Assembly (NCBI RefSeq): GCF_034718895.1
Contig: NZ_JAYERP010000001.1
Span: 1,488,001-1,552,000 of the forward strand
Source: Paenibacillus phoenicis
GTDB taxonomy: Bacteria; Bacillota; Bacilli; Paenibacillales; Paenibacillaceae
Direction: 5' to 3'
DNA length: 64,000 nt
The notes under the pieces are model-generated. The model was given only the letters and a program-made list of their open reading frames with translations, did not search any database and was not told where the DNA came from. A program made the position numbers and the translations under genes. This document shows positions 1 to 7,728 of the stretch, piece by piece; position 1 is the stretch's first letter, and the number at the start of each line of letters is the position of its first letter.

Positions 1-386
1 CCAAAGCTTTCGTACAATTTACGGGCCGGAGCAAAAGCCTCCATCGAACCCGTCTCTAAGCTGATCCGCCGATAACCGCGCCGCGCGGCTTCTTCAAGAA
101 TATGCGCCAGCACTTGCTTGGCAACGCCTTTCCCCCGGTGCGGCAGAGCGGTTCGCATCGATTTGACCTCACCGTGCTCGCGATTCAGCTCCTTAAGTGC
201 ACCGCATCCCGCGAGCTCGCCATCGATCCAAGCGCTCCAGAACGTGACGTCCGGCTGCTTCAATCCGTCTATATTTAACGCGTGGATGCTTTCGGGTGGA
301 GAGGTTTCCGCCATGTTCGCTAGATGCTCGCCAATAAATGCTCTGATTTCAGGTCCGCTTAAATCATCCAATTTGATGGTTAACAA
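1..386 (-). CDS. GNAT family N-acetyltransferase, 3' part cut by window edge
   Basis: The minus strand reads an open frame from a TTG codon at 386, preceded by AGGGAGGG at a good distance, to the window edge. The visible 128 residues include an acetyl-CoA binding pattern (RTALPHRGKGVAKQVLAHIL) followed by RRISLETGS and FAPARKLYESFG, the usual motif B end of GNAT enzymes. It starts 31 bases after the asd stop and is probably co-transcribed with asd. The acceptor substrate cannot be told. The C-terminus lies outside the window. The family call is firm, the TTG start less so. Confidence 0.8.
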   Translation of the reverse strand, partial: MLTIKLDDLSGPEIRAFIGEHLANMAETSPPESIHALNIDGLKQPDVTFWSAWIDGELAGCGALKELNREHGEVKSMRTALPHRGKGVAKQVLAHILEEAARRGYRRISLETGSMEAFAPARKLYESF

Positions 387-417
387 CCGGCTCCCTCCCT
401 GCCCGTACAAACTCTCT

Positions 418-1512
418 TTACTTCGCTTGAATGTATCCTTCTGCTTTCAGCAGTTCAGCAATCAACACCGCACCGCCTGCGGCTCCGCGCAGTGTATTGT
501 GCGACAGGCCAACGAACTTATAGTCGTACAGCGAATCTTCGCGCAGACGTCCGACGGAAACCCCCATCCCTTGCTCAATGTCGCGATCGAGCTTGGTTTG
601 TGGACGATTTTCTTCTTCAAAATACGTGATGAATTGCTTTGGAGCGCTTGGCAGCCCCAGCTCTTGCGGACGGCCTTTGAATTGCGCCCAGCGCTGCAGG
701 ATTTCTTCCTTCGACGGCTTCTTCTTAAATGATACGAATACGGTAGCCAAGTGACCGTCCGTCACCGGAACGCGGATGCACTGAGTTGTGATAATTGGAG
801 AACTTGCTTTGACGATCTGTCCGCCCTCCACATGCCCCCAAATACGTAGCGGCTCCTGCTCGCTCTTCTCTTCCTCGCCGCCGATATAAGGAATCACGTT
901 ATCCAGCATTTCCGGCCAATCGGTAAAGTTCTTACCTGCCCCGGAAATCGCCTGATACGTCGATGCCACAACGGTCGTCGGTTCAAAATCAAGCAAAGCG
1001 TTTAACGCCGGCACATAGCTCTGGATCGAGCAATTTGGCTTCACAGCAATGAATCCGGTGTTCGTGCCAAGGCGTTTGCGTTGGGCTGCGATCACTTCGA
1101 TATGCTGCGGGTTCACTTCTGGAATCACCATCGGCACGTCCGGTGTCCAGCGGTGCGCCGAGTTATTGGAGATGACCGGAGTGCCGGTTTTCGCATAGGC
1201 TTCCTCCAACGCTTGGATTTCCGCCTTCTTCATATCCACTGCGCAGAACACGAAGTCCACGTTCGCCGTAACTTCCTCAACCTTGGCCGCATCCTGTACG
1301 ACGATGGATTTCACGGCTTCAGGCATCGGCGTAGCCATTTTCCAACGTCCTTGGACGGACTCTTCATAGGTTTTGCCTGCGGAATTGGCGCTGGCTGCAA
1401 TCGCAGTAACCTCAAACCAAGGATGTTGATCCAGCAGCTGTACGAAGCGTTGCCCTACCATTCCTGTTCCACCAACGATGCCTACTTTCAACTTTTGACC
1501 CATTTCTAACAT
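418..1512 (-). CDS. asd: Aspartate-semialdehyde dehydrogenase, archaeal/fungal type
   Basis: This enzyme makes L-aspartate 4-semialdehyde from aspartyl phosphate with NADPH, the branch point to lysine, diaminopimelate, threonine and methionine. The 364 residues begin with a Rossmann loop (GIVGGTGMVGQRFVQLL), followed by SNNSAHRW and PEVNP. The nucleophile is Cys161 in VKPNCSIQSY and the acid/base is His254 in TDGHLATVF. Length and motifs fit the archaeal/fungal class (yeast Hom2-like) rather than the shorter class usual in Bacillus. The ATG at 1512 follows AAAGGA; a second ATG lies at 1503. A T-box leader sits immediately upstream and probably controls it. Confidence 0.93.
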   Translation of the reverse strand: MLEMGQKLKVGIVGGTGMVGQRFVQLLDQHPWFEVTAIAASANSAGKTYEESVQGRWKMATPMPEAVKSIVVQDAAKVEEVTANVDFVFCAVDMKKAEIQALEEAYAKTGTPVISNNSAHRWTPDVPMVIPEVNPQHIEVIAAQRKRLGTNTGFIAVKPNCSIQSYVPALNALLDFEPTTVVASTYQAISGAGKNFTDWPEMLDNVIPYIGGEEEKSEQEPLRIWGHVEGGQIVKASSPIITTQCIRVPVTDGHLATVFVSFKKKPSKEEILQRWAQFKGRPQELGLPSAPKQFITYFEEENRPQTKLDRDIEQGMGVSVGRLREDSLYDYKFVGLSHNTLRGAAGGAVLIAELLKAEGYIQAK

Positions 1513-1548
1513 CCAGTCCTTTCCCTGTGAGTATTGGAATTATCGTCA

Positions 1549-1592
1549 TAAAAAAATCCCGCCTCCAAGACGAGACTTCCATCTTGGGGGCG
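1549..1592 (-). terminator. Regulatory terminator of the T-box leader
   Basis: CGCCCCCAAGA pairs with TCTTGGAGGCG on the minus strand around an 11-base loop and is followed by seven T. It lies between the T-box core and the asd start codon and is the conditional terminator of the leader. Confidence 0.88.
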
Positions 1593-1841
1593 AGATTGGT
1601 ATGCTCGCGGTACCACCCCAGCTTCGTTAATATGTCGCCATATTAACCTCTTCAAGTACAGCCTGGCGCTGCCAAGCGTATACCCTAGCTCTATAACAGG
1701 AGCTCCTGTCACACCATCCCGCCGCTTACACGTTCCGATGTGCTGCTCAGAGGCTTTCTTCAGTAAAGTCACGCTTTGCTCCTTCTCAGCGTACCGGAGC
1801 TCTCTGGAAAGGTTCTCTTTACTTACTCTTCTCGTCATCGC
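1549..1841 (-). promoter_or_regulatory. T-box leader upstream of asd
   Basis: Read on the minus strand, the leader contains the T-box core GGGTGGTACCGCG (plus 1606-1618), preceded by a stem region (GAAGAGTA, AGAGAG and CTGAGAAGGAGC) typical of T-box stem I. It ends in a GC-rich terminator hairpin and a run of seven T at 1550-1556. T-box RNAs sense an uncharged tRNA and then allow readthrough into an amino-acid gene. The specifier codon could not be assigned with certainty; a candidate stretch is GTGACTTTACTGAAG, which offers ACT (Thr) or GAC (Asp) readings. Aspartate-family control would suit asd. Confidence 0.9.
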
Positions 1842-1858
1842 ATTTACATGTTGCGATA

Positions 1859-1887
1859 ATATTACCAGATTCCTGCCAGAACGTAAA
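1859..1887 (-). promoter_or_regulatory. Probable promoter of the T-box leader and asd
   Basis: On the minus strand TTTACG (plus 1882-1887) is separated by 17 bases from TAATAT (plus 1859-1864), a sigma-A-like pair placed just before the start of the T-box stem I. The call rests on position and consensus match only. Confidence 0.45.
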
Positions 1888-1918
1888 CTGGTTTCAAGAA
1901 ATTTTCAGGTTTACCTAG

Positions 1919-2131
1919 TTGTCCTTTTCATCGATCCGTATGACGCAATATCTGATTGAAGACTTGCCTGTCCTCAGCGACATCGAAGTAACGGTAGCCG
2001 TACCCGCACCAGTTCGTGAGGTTTACCTCGCGCCGCAGGGAATGAAACTCCCCTTCCATCAGGAAAATGGCCGCGTCCATTACACCCTGCCGCCGTGGTC
2101 CTGTCATCAAATGGTTGTGCTGCAGTTTTAG
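1919..2131 (+). pseudogene. 3' remnant of a glycoside hydrolase gene
   Basis: The 70-residue frame ends in PREVYLAPQG-like text (VREVYLAPQGMKLPF), then GRVHYTLPPW and CHQMVVLQF. This resembles the all-beta C-terminal domain that closes many family 42/66-like beta-galactosidases and related glycosidases (pattern REVYLAP...LPF...HAMVVL). No catalytic part lies upstream: the bases before it are the T-box leader of asd on the other strand. It is read here as the last piece of a deleted gene. The exact parent family is an inference. Confidence 0.5.
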
Positions 2132-2145
2132 CGCACGCTGAACGC

Positions 2146-2180
2146 AAAAAGAGCCTTGAACCGCTGGGTTCAAGGCTTTA
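2146..2180. terminator. Bidirectional terminator
   Basis: AGCCTTGAACC (2152-2162) pairs with GGTTCAAGGCT (2167-2177). AAAAA precedes it and TTT follows, so it can stop the minus-strand hydrolase transcript and the plus-strand glycosidase remnant. Confidence 0.85.
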
Positions 2181-2199
2181 CTTTATTGCCTGGCTCTAT

Positions 2200-2799
2200 T
2201 TACCGCAGCGCCGCCAATACCTCTTCCGTAGACCGAATCTTGCCGATGCGTGGGAAGATATAGCGGCAGACGTAGTCATGCTCCTCTTTTGTTGATGCCG
2301 TCATGGCATCCTCGACGAAGATTTGATGGTACCCATGCTGAAACGCTTCGCGCGCGGTCGTGTCCACCCCGATGGAGGTGGAGATGCCGCAGAGCACGAT
2401 CGTATCGATGCCCCGCCGCCGCAGCTGCAGATCCAGATCTGTGCCGTAAAAAGCACCCCATTGGCGTTTCGTCACGACATGGGTCCCTTGAATATTGGCC
2501 AGTTCTGGCACGATTTCATCCCAACCTTCAGGGTAAGCGCCTGGACTGAGATGACCGTCGGTATCAGGCTTGAGCATATCCTTGCCATCCAACGTAGATA
2601 CGCGGACAAGCACCACAAATCCGCCTTCTTCGGCAAATGCCTGGGCCAACCGGCTCGCGTTTCTTACGACTTCCGCACTGTCGTACGGCGCACTTTGTCG
2701 GGACGGATGGCAAATCCCTTGCTGCAAATCGATAAGCACGAGTGCGGTTTTTTCCGCAAGAATCATCGTGTTCGTTTCGGGTTGGATCATTTCCATCAT
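2200..2799 (-). CDS. Isochorismatase-family hydrolase lacking the catalytic cysteine
   Basis: The 199-residue protein has the isochorismatase/nicotinamidase fold: [10 protein letters not shown] with Asp24, [12 protein letters not shown] with Lys111, and [17 protein letters not shown]. In amidases of the family the third catalytic residue is a Cys at the position that is Gly144 here (TSIGV instead of a CV pair). The Asp and Lys are kept but the nucleophile is missing, as in E. coli YecD and in PhzD/EntB-type isochorismatases. It may cleave an enol ether or be non-hydrolytic; the substrate is unknown. It lies 30 bases downstream of an MFS pump gene, probably in one operon. Confidence 0.85.
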   Translation of the reverse strand: MMEMIQPETNTMILAEKTALVLIDLQQGICHPSRQSAPYDSAEVVRNASRLAQAFAEEGGFVVLVRVSTLDGKDMLKPDTDGHLSPGAYPEGWDEIVPELANIQGTHVVTKRQWGAFYGTDLDLQLRRRGIDTIVLCGISTSIGVDTTAREAFQHGYHQIFVEDAMTASTKEEHDYVCRYIFPRIGKIRSTEEVLAALR

Positions 2800-2829
2800 T
2801 TCTGCTGAACTTCCCTTCTCTTGTATACT

Positions 2830-4038
2830 TTACAGAGCTGCCGAATGGCTGGGCTCCCGCAGCTTTTTATACACCTTTGCATATACCCAAGCTGCGTTAA
2901 TCAGGAGCAACACGCTGGTCAGCAGGAAGACATACGGGATGCCAAACCAAGCCGCAACTTGACCGCCCAGCACCGAACCGGCGAATACTCCCAAGTAGCC
3001 AGCCGCCATACTTAATCCAAATACCCGGCCGGTTAGATGCTCCGGGGTAATTTTCTTAATGAGGGTGTTCACCGAGGGATTGAGTCCCCCTGCAGCAGCT
3101 CCCAGCAGGAACCGAAGCCCCATCAACTCCCAGGGATTGCGTGCCATCGCCTGCGGGACAAACAAGATCCCCGAGACCAAGAGCGCTGCCAGCATCACTT
3201 TATGAGCGCCAATCCGGTCGGACAGCTTCCCTAGCTTTGGCGCTGCCCAAATATTAGCCAACCCGGATGCCGAGAAAATCATACCGGCCAACATCGCCAC
3301 ATGGCTGCTGTTACGGGAGATTTCATTCACGTACACGGTAAGGACCGGCTCCACCGAATACATGGCGACACTCAGCATAAAGAACGTGGCGAACAGCGTC
3401 ACCGTCAAGCTTTTTTCCGGAAGCGCGCCCCATACTTCCTTCATGCCCGCCACCTTCACTTCCGAACGCACAAACGTCTCTTTCACGAACAACAGCGTCA
3501 TGATGAAGGCGATCAGCATCAGTCCGCCAGTTAAGAAAAAGGTCTCTTGAAGCCCGGCGTGTTCAGCGATAAATCCACCGATCGTTGGACCTAGCAGCGA
3601 GCCGGCGATATTGGACGTAGACAAGAGCCCTAGTGCCCAGCCGGCGTGCTCCTTGTCCGTTTGCGTCGCAATCAGCGTCGTGCAAGCGGTGCTGTAGCCG
3701 GTAATGATGCCTTGCAGGAACCGAAGGGCGATCAGCATGTGGACATTGGTGACAAACCCCATGCACCCAATGATAATCGCCATCCCCAGGCTGGCCCGTA
3801 AGAGCATCGGTTTCCGGCCAAATTTATCAGCCGCAAGCCCCCAAATCGGCGAGAAAATCGCCGAGACGATAAACGTGATGCCAAAGGCCAGTCCCGAATA
3901 CCGGGACACCGCATCGGCCTGATCCACTCCCAGCTCCTTGATGTAAAGCGGCAGGATTGGTGCAAGCTGGCTCATGCCCACGCCTGTCACAAACATGCCG
4001 AACCAGCAAACGATCAAATTTCTTTTCCAAATCGGCAT
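2830..4038 (-). CDS. MFS drug/metabolite efflux transporter (MdtG-like)
   Basis: The 402-residue protein has about twelve hydrophobic segments and the MFS motif A between segments 2 and 3 (GLAADKFGRKPMLL). The opening WKRNLIVCWFGMFVTG and PILPLYIKELGV fit the MdtG/YfkF group of proton antiporters that export small molecules and drugs. It sits 117 bases downstream of an AraC regulator and just upstream of an isochorismatase-like gene on the same strand, so the three may form one response unit. The substrate cannot be assigned from sequence. Confidence 0.87.
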   Translation of the reverse strand: MPIWKRNLIVCWFGMFVTGVGMSQLAPILPLYIKELGVDQADAVSRYSGLAFGITFIVSAIFSPIWGLAADKFGRKPMLLRASLGMAIIIGCMGFVTNVHMLIALRFLQGIITGYSTACTTLIATQTDKEHAGWALGLLSTSNIAGSLLGPTIGGFIAEHAGLQETFFLTGGLMLIAFIMTLLFVKETFVRSEVKVAGMKEVWGALPEKSLTVTLFATFFMLSVAMYSVEPVLTVYVNEISRNSSHVAMLAGMIFSASGLANIWAAPKLGKLSDRIGAHKVMLAALLVSGILFVPQAMARNPWELMGLRFLLGAAAGGLNPSVNTLIKKITPEHLTGRVFGLSMAAGYLGVFAGSVLGGQVAAWFGIPYVFLLTSVLLLINAAWVYAKVYKKLREPSHSAAL

Positions 4039-4155
4039 AACCTTAAGCCTTCCTTCTGTAACCCCCCTGTTCCCTGCGCGCGCAGATGAACAATAAGATG
4101 AACATTCTTGCAGGACAATATTAACGCGAAGGTTAGCTTTACTCCATGCATTATC

Positions 4156-4986
4156 TTAAACTCCATGGACGATTTTGCTGTAATATTCCGATGGGCTCAT
4201 CCCTTCGGTCCGTTTAAAAATTCGACTGAAGTAGAATTCGTCAGCGAAACCGAGCTCCAACGCGATTTCTTTGATTTTTTTATCACTTTCTAGAATCAGC
4301 TCTTTGGCTTTATCGATCTTCAGTTTGTTAAAGTACTCAATGACGGTAAATCCGGTCGTCTGTTTAAAAGCCCGCGACAGATAATACGTGGACAAATGCA
4401 CCAGATCCGACAACTCCGCCAACGTAAGCCGCTCGCCAAGATGCTCGCGCATATACTGAATCACTTTCTCGATTTTGAGCGCAACCGCGTGGTTCTGATT
4501 TTGTCTTTTCACATGGACCAAGATTTCATACAGCAGTTGCTCCAGCCCGGCTCTCGTCAGCAGCTCATACCCCGGCAGTTTAGCGAACCAGGCTGCCGCC
4601 AGCCGGCGAAAGGCATCCTCAACCAAATAACCGTTCTGCAAAATCTGCATGGGCGGAAGCGGCAAGCGCTCGGTTTCCTGCCCGATGGACCAGGCCCCGT
4701 CATCAAAGCGGATGCCCGCATAACTAAAGTGGACGGAATAGAAACAGATTGGATCCGCTTCATCCATCTGAATGTGATGGGGTAACCCCGCGTGGATATA
4801 AAATAACATGCCTTCTTGAACGAGATGCTTCTTGCGGTTCAACGTAATACTGCCCTTTCCTCCGGTGACGAGCAGCAATTCGTGGTGCGTAAGCGTTCGA
4901 CGGATATGATTTCTTAGCTGCTTACCGTCATTCGGCTGCTTACTATTGCAATAATGGATATGAAAATGTAAATGGTTCAGGTTCAT
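4156..4986 (-). CDS. AraC family transcriptional regulator
   Basis: The 276-residue protein has an N-terminal cupin-like sensing domain (about residues 15-160; HHIQMDEADPICFYSVHFSY) and a C-terminal double helix-turn-helix (about 175-272). The latter holds LAELSDLVHLSTYYLSRAF and IKEIALELGFADEFYFSRIF, the two AraC recognition repeats. The ATG follows AGGAGG. It probably responds to a sugar or other small ligand and acts on the downstream MFS/isochorismatase genes or the divergent membrane-protein gene at 5120; which one is inference. Confidence 0.9.
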   Translation of the reverse strand: MNLNHLHFHIHYCNSKQPNDGKQLRNHIRRTLTHHELLLVTGGKGSITLNRKKHLVQEGMLFYIHAGLPHHIQMDEADPICFYSVHFSYAGIRFDDGAWSIGQETERLPLPPMQILQNGYLVEDAFRRLAAAWFAKLPGYELLTRAGLEQLLYEILVHVKRQNQNHAVALKIEKVIQYMREHLGERLTLAELSDLVHLSTYYLSRAFKQTTGFTVIEYFNKLKIDKAKELILESDKKIKEIALELGFADEFYFSRIFKRTEGMSPSEYYSKIVHGV

Positions 4987-5119
4987 GACCGCTCGCCTCC
5001 TGATCGAGACTTCCGCTGCAGAACGCAGCTACTGCGATTAGACCATACGGACGGGCAAACCGCAACCTCACCCCTAAGAAGACGTAAATATAGTATCTGA
5101 TTGGGGGGAGGATAATAAT

Positions 5120-5845
5120 GTGGAGTTAAAACCTTGGTTCACCCGGTGGACAAGGACGACTCGGGCCCAGCTGTTAATTGCACTCCTCGTTATTATTGGA
5201 ATAAGTGTTTGGACAGCGCCTTATTTTTCGGAAGCGGTGTTTTACTTGCATGGGGACAAATTCAGACCGATCCATCAGGAGCCGCAGGCGGTAACGTATC
5301 GATCCTATGACGGTCAAGAGGTCGTGGTCATGAACGGTAACGATCCGGGCCAAAAGCGGGTAAGTATCGATCGGCAGGAATATAAGGTCCACGTTCTGGA
5401 AGCCCAGTGGGTTCCACGCTATGAGGTGATCTATCCGTCAGGGGAGCGGTTCCAGGTGGAAGCGCACGACGAGATCTTGTTGTGGCTGGACGATCAGGGC
5501 GAGTTGGTCCCTGAAATCTCATGGAACATCAATGGTGTCCCCCAGCCCATCGACGAACACGTTGGCTTGTATAGTCCTAGTATGATCGTCCGAGCGGCCT
5601 TTCCCGAATACCACAGCAAACAGGGGAGCTTGCTGCTCTACTACGGCTCCTATGTGCTCATGTTTTTCGGATGGAGCTTATTCCGCTTTGAGAAGCTGCA
5701 AAACGTCTTATTTCATCTCTCCTTACACGGGTTATGGGTGCGCGAGGCGGAACCAAGCGATTTCTATTATGTCTCCTGTAAAATCAGCGGTATCGCGATT
5801 ATTGGTTTAGGAATCTATGTTTTCATCCAATCGTTCTTCATCTAA
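5120..5845 (+). CDS. Unrecognised membrane protein with a large extracytoplasmic domain
   Basis: The 241 residues start at GTG, 8 bases after GGGGGGAGG; the overlapping ATG two bases earlier runs into a stop after three codons. One membrane segment lies near residues 18-37. A hydrophilic domain of about 135 residues, rich in short beta-like runs, follows (RSYDGQEVVVMNG, VHVLEAQWVPRYEVIYPSG). Two more membrane segments lie near 174-192 and 222-240. I recognise no family. It is monocistronic, ends at a clear terminator, and is divergent from the AraC regulator. Confidence 0.75.
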   Translation: MELKPWFTRWTRTTRAQLLIALLVIIGISVWTAPYFSEAVFYLHGDKFRPIHQEPQAVTYRSYDGQEVVVMNGNDPGQKRVSIDRQEYKVHVLEAQWVPRYEVIYPSGERFQVEAHDEILLWLDDQGELVPEISWNINGVPQPIDEHVGLYSPSMIVRAAFPEYHSKQGSLLLYYGSYVLMFFGWSLFRFEKLQNVLFHLSLHGLWVREAEPSDFYYVSCKISGIAIIGLGIYVFIQSFFI

Positions 5846-5852
5846 AAAACAA

Positions 5853-5890
5853 GGCCAACCTCATTCGGTTGGCCCTTCGTTTTGCTGTTA
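5853..5890. terminator. Bidirectional terminator
   Basis: GGCCAACC (5853-5860) pairs with GGTTGGCC (5867-5874). A run of A precedes it and a T-rich stretch follows. It separates two convergent genes. Confidence 0.85.
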
Positions 5891-6430
5891 TTTAACTTCC
5901 GTTGCACCTGTTACTTTGCCGTCGATTTTCGCGCTGGCTTGCACGTCGGCATTGGCGAAGTAAAGGTTGCCGTCAATCGTAGCGTTTTCGTACAGGTTGA
6001 AGCCGTTCGCTTCTACATATACGTCACCTTTCACGGTACCGCCTTGAATTCTCAGGTTTTCACTTTGTACGATCAATTTCGGAACCGTTAAGGTGTAAGA
6101 AGCAGTAACATTATGGTCTTCATCCTGCGCATACAACGCGATCTTGCGGTAGATGTCCTTCGACGCATCGTTTTTATCGTGGAATTCGCCGGCAACAACA
6201 ACATCTTGATCCACCGTCAAGTCGTTTAGAATCGCGATGATCCAAGTCCCTTTCTCACTCACTGCATTCACGAACGCATCCGCTTGATTTACGATCGAAG
6301 CCGATGTGGTGGCGTCCGTTTGCTCCGCAGGTTTATTGGCGTTTGCCGCCGAGTTCCCGTCATTCGAACCGCAACCTGCCAGCAGTGCTGCAGCAAGCCC
6401 GGCTACAACCAATCCTTTGACCATTTTCAT
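5888..6430 (-). CDS. Lipoprotein with a possible beta-helical C-terminus
   Basis: The 180-residue protein has a lipoprotein signal with lipobox LLAGC (Cys20), then a Ser/Asn/Ala-rich linker. The last 60 residues form short alternating repeats (GTVKGDVYVEANGFNLYENA, then TIDGNLYFANADVQ, KIDGKVTG) resembling turns of a right-handed beta-helix. The middle has a VNQADAFVNAVSEKGTWIIA segment. I do not know the function. It would be anchored on the outer face of the membrane. The ATG follows AGGAGGG. The gene seems to stand alone. Confidence 0.75.
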   Translation of the reverse strand: MKMVKGLVVAGLAAALLAGCGSNDGNSAANANKPAEQTDATTSASIVNQADAFVNAVSEKGTWIIAILNDLTVDQDVVVAGEFHDKNDASKDIYRKIALYAQDEDHNVTASYTLTVPKLIVQSENLRIQGGTVKGDVYVEANGFNLYENATIDGNLYFANADVQASAKIDGKVTGATEVK

Positions 6431-6898
6431 GTTGTTTCCCTCCTGTTTTTCTCTTCAGTTTGAATTATAAAAAAAAGCGGCTTTTGTTAATGTGATTTTT
6501 TTCACTTATATGTGCGAAATTTCACATTGTTGGTCACAGCTTGTTCATCTTTGACGCTCCCTCCTCAAAACCTCGTAAGTTCGACTTGACCGCTGCCGCC
6601 CGGTACTGTTCCTCGACGAACCTACAACCGGACTTGATACGCGGAGCCGCCGTGTGCTGTGGGATGGCATCACGGAATTGGCTCGGGCGGATGCGCGGGT
6701 TACCACCACAAATCCAAGGGTATCAGCCCTGAACGCGTAATTTAAACCTCGGCCTCCATCCGTCCGAGAGCGGCTAGCGAGAACTCATCCTGCGTATGGA
6801 AACTCAATCGTCCGATGCCGGCTACAGTCAAGTCGACGTAATTTTCATGTTCCTCATCCCCTTATTAAGGTTGGGCGAAGAACATCCCTTCTGCCGCT
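6431..6898. other. Intergenic stretch with decayed sequence
   Basis: No intact gene was found. The first 110 bases are AT-rich and hold the lipoprotein promoter region. An ABC-ATPase fragment lies at 6574-6720. On the minus strand 6742-6861 keeps a 39-codon open frame (containing VAGIGRLSFHTQDEF) with no start codon, probably another gene remnant that I cannot place. Confidence 0.5.
6574..6720 (+). pseudogene. Remnant of a DrrA-type ABC transporter ATPase
   Basis: In one frame RKFDLTAAAR (6574-6602) resembles the RRLDLAASL text that follows the ABC signature. The next frame, from 6603, gives VLFLDEPTTGLDTRSRRVLW and DGITELARADARVTTT, the Walker B and D-loop region of daunorubicin-resistance-type ATPases. 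The two blocks are out of frame, the residues normally between them are missing, and there are no Walker A or downstream parts. It is a short relic of a drug-export ATPase gene. Confidence 0.75.
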
Positions 6899-7216
6899 TT
6901 AAGCCAAGCTCTTCAAGTATTCGCGGACTTGCCCCGGCGTCTTGGCGAATTTGCTGTGCAGGTGGGCGATTTTCTCCCCGTTTTTATAGACGAGCAGGCT
7001 GGGAATCCCTCGCACCTCATTGGCTTCAGCCAGCGGCTGGAATTCCTCTGCATCCATCGCGTAGAACTCTTTGTCCGGATGCTCCTGGATGATATCCCCG
7101 ATAAACCGGTCGAGGTTCTTGCAATCCGGGCACCAGGTCGTATCAAATTTGATCACCGTATACTGATCTCTTTGAATTAATTGTTCGAATTGCGATTCCG
7201 ATTGGACACGTTCCAT
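6899..7216 (-). CDS. Thioredoxin-like protein
   Basis: The 105-residue thioredoxin fold has the redox pair Cys29/Cys32 in [10 protein letters not shown] and the cis-proline loop [13 protein letters not shown]. The CPDC active site differs from the CGPC of standard thioredoxin; such proteins are usually general thiol-disulfide or bacilliredoxin-like reductants of the cytoplasm. A longer frame exists upstream, but the ATG at 7216 follows AAAGGAG at a proper distance and begins where family similarity begins. It is divergent from a ynfA-like gene, with about 170 bases between. Confidence 0.88.
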   Translation of the reverse strand: MERVQSESQFEQLIQRDQYTVIKFDTTWCPDCKNLDRFIGDIIQEHPDKEFYAMDAEEFQPLAEANEVRGIPSLLVYKNGEKIAHLHSKFAKTPGQVREYLKSLA

Positions 7217-7385
7217 CCGGATCCACTCCTTTAATTGTAGTTTTGATAGTTTAATTTTGAAAATTTGCTCTACATTGATTATAGCGCATCCGTGCAAAGA
7301 CGCCAGCGTCTTCATCAAGGTTTCATCTTCGCGGATCCATGGTACAATCTTTGGTAAAAATAACGTGAAAGGACGGGGCTGCATC

Positions 7386-7712
7386 ATGCTCCTCGCAATC
7401 CTCTTGTTTGTTGTCGCCGGACTCGCCGAAATCGGCGGTGGCTATTTAGTTTGGCTGTGGTTGCGCGAATCCAAACCGCTATGGTACGGAATCGCTGGCA
7501 GCCTGATTTTGATCGTATATGGCATCATCCCAACACTGCAGAAGTTTCCAAACTTTGGCCGCGTTTATGCAGCGTATGGCGGCGTATTTATTGCGCTCGC
7601 TGTGTTATGGGGCTGGTGGGTGGACAAGAAAACCCCCGATCTCTACGATTGGCTTGGCGCCGCCATTTGTCTGATCGGCGTCTCCATTATTCTCTGGGCA
7701 CCACGACATTAG
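7386..7712 (+). CDS. YnfA family (UPF0060) small membrane protein
   Basis: The 108-residue protein consists of four membrane segments with the family signature: [31 protein letters not shown] and [13 protein letters not shown]. Length equals that of E. coli YnfA, a small-multidrug-resistance-like protein of uncertain function. I chose the ATG at 7386, where the conserved text begins, rather than an upstream in-frame ATG at 7257. It lies 16 bases before a serine hydrolase gene and may be co-transcribed with it. Confidence 0.9.
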   Translation: MLLAILLFVVAGLAEIGGGYLVWLWLRESKPLWYGIAGSLILIVYGIIPTLQKFPNFGRVYAAYGGVFIALAVLWGWWVDKKTPDLYDWLGAAICLIGVSIILWAPRH

Positions 7713-7728
7713 AAAGGACATCCAGGTT

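Noticed and set aside
1506..1838. 110-codon open frame on the minus strand upstream of asd
   Set aside because: It lies entirely in the T-box leader, has no family similarity and its bases are explained by RNA structure.
7217..7387. Upstream extension of the thioredoxin-like gene to 162 codons
   Set aside because: It would cross the divergent promoter region and start codon of ynfA; AAAGGAG marks the ATG at 7216.
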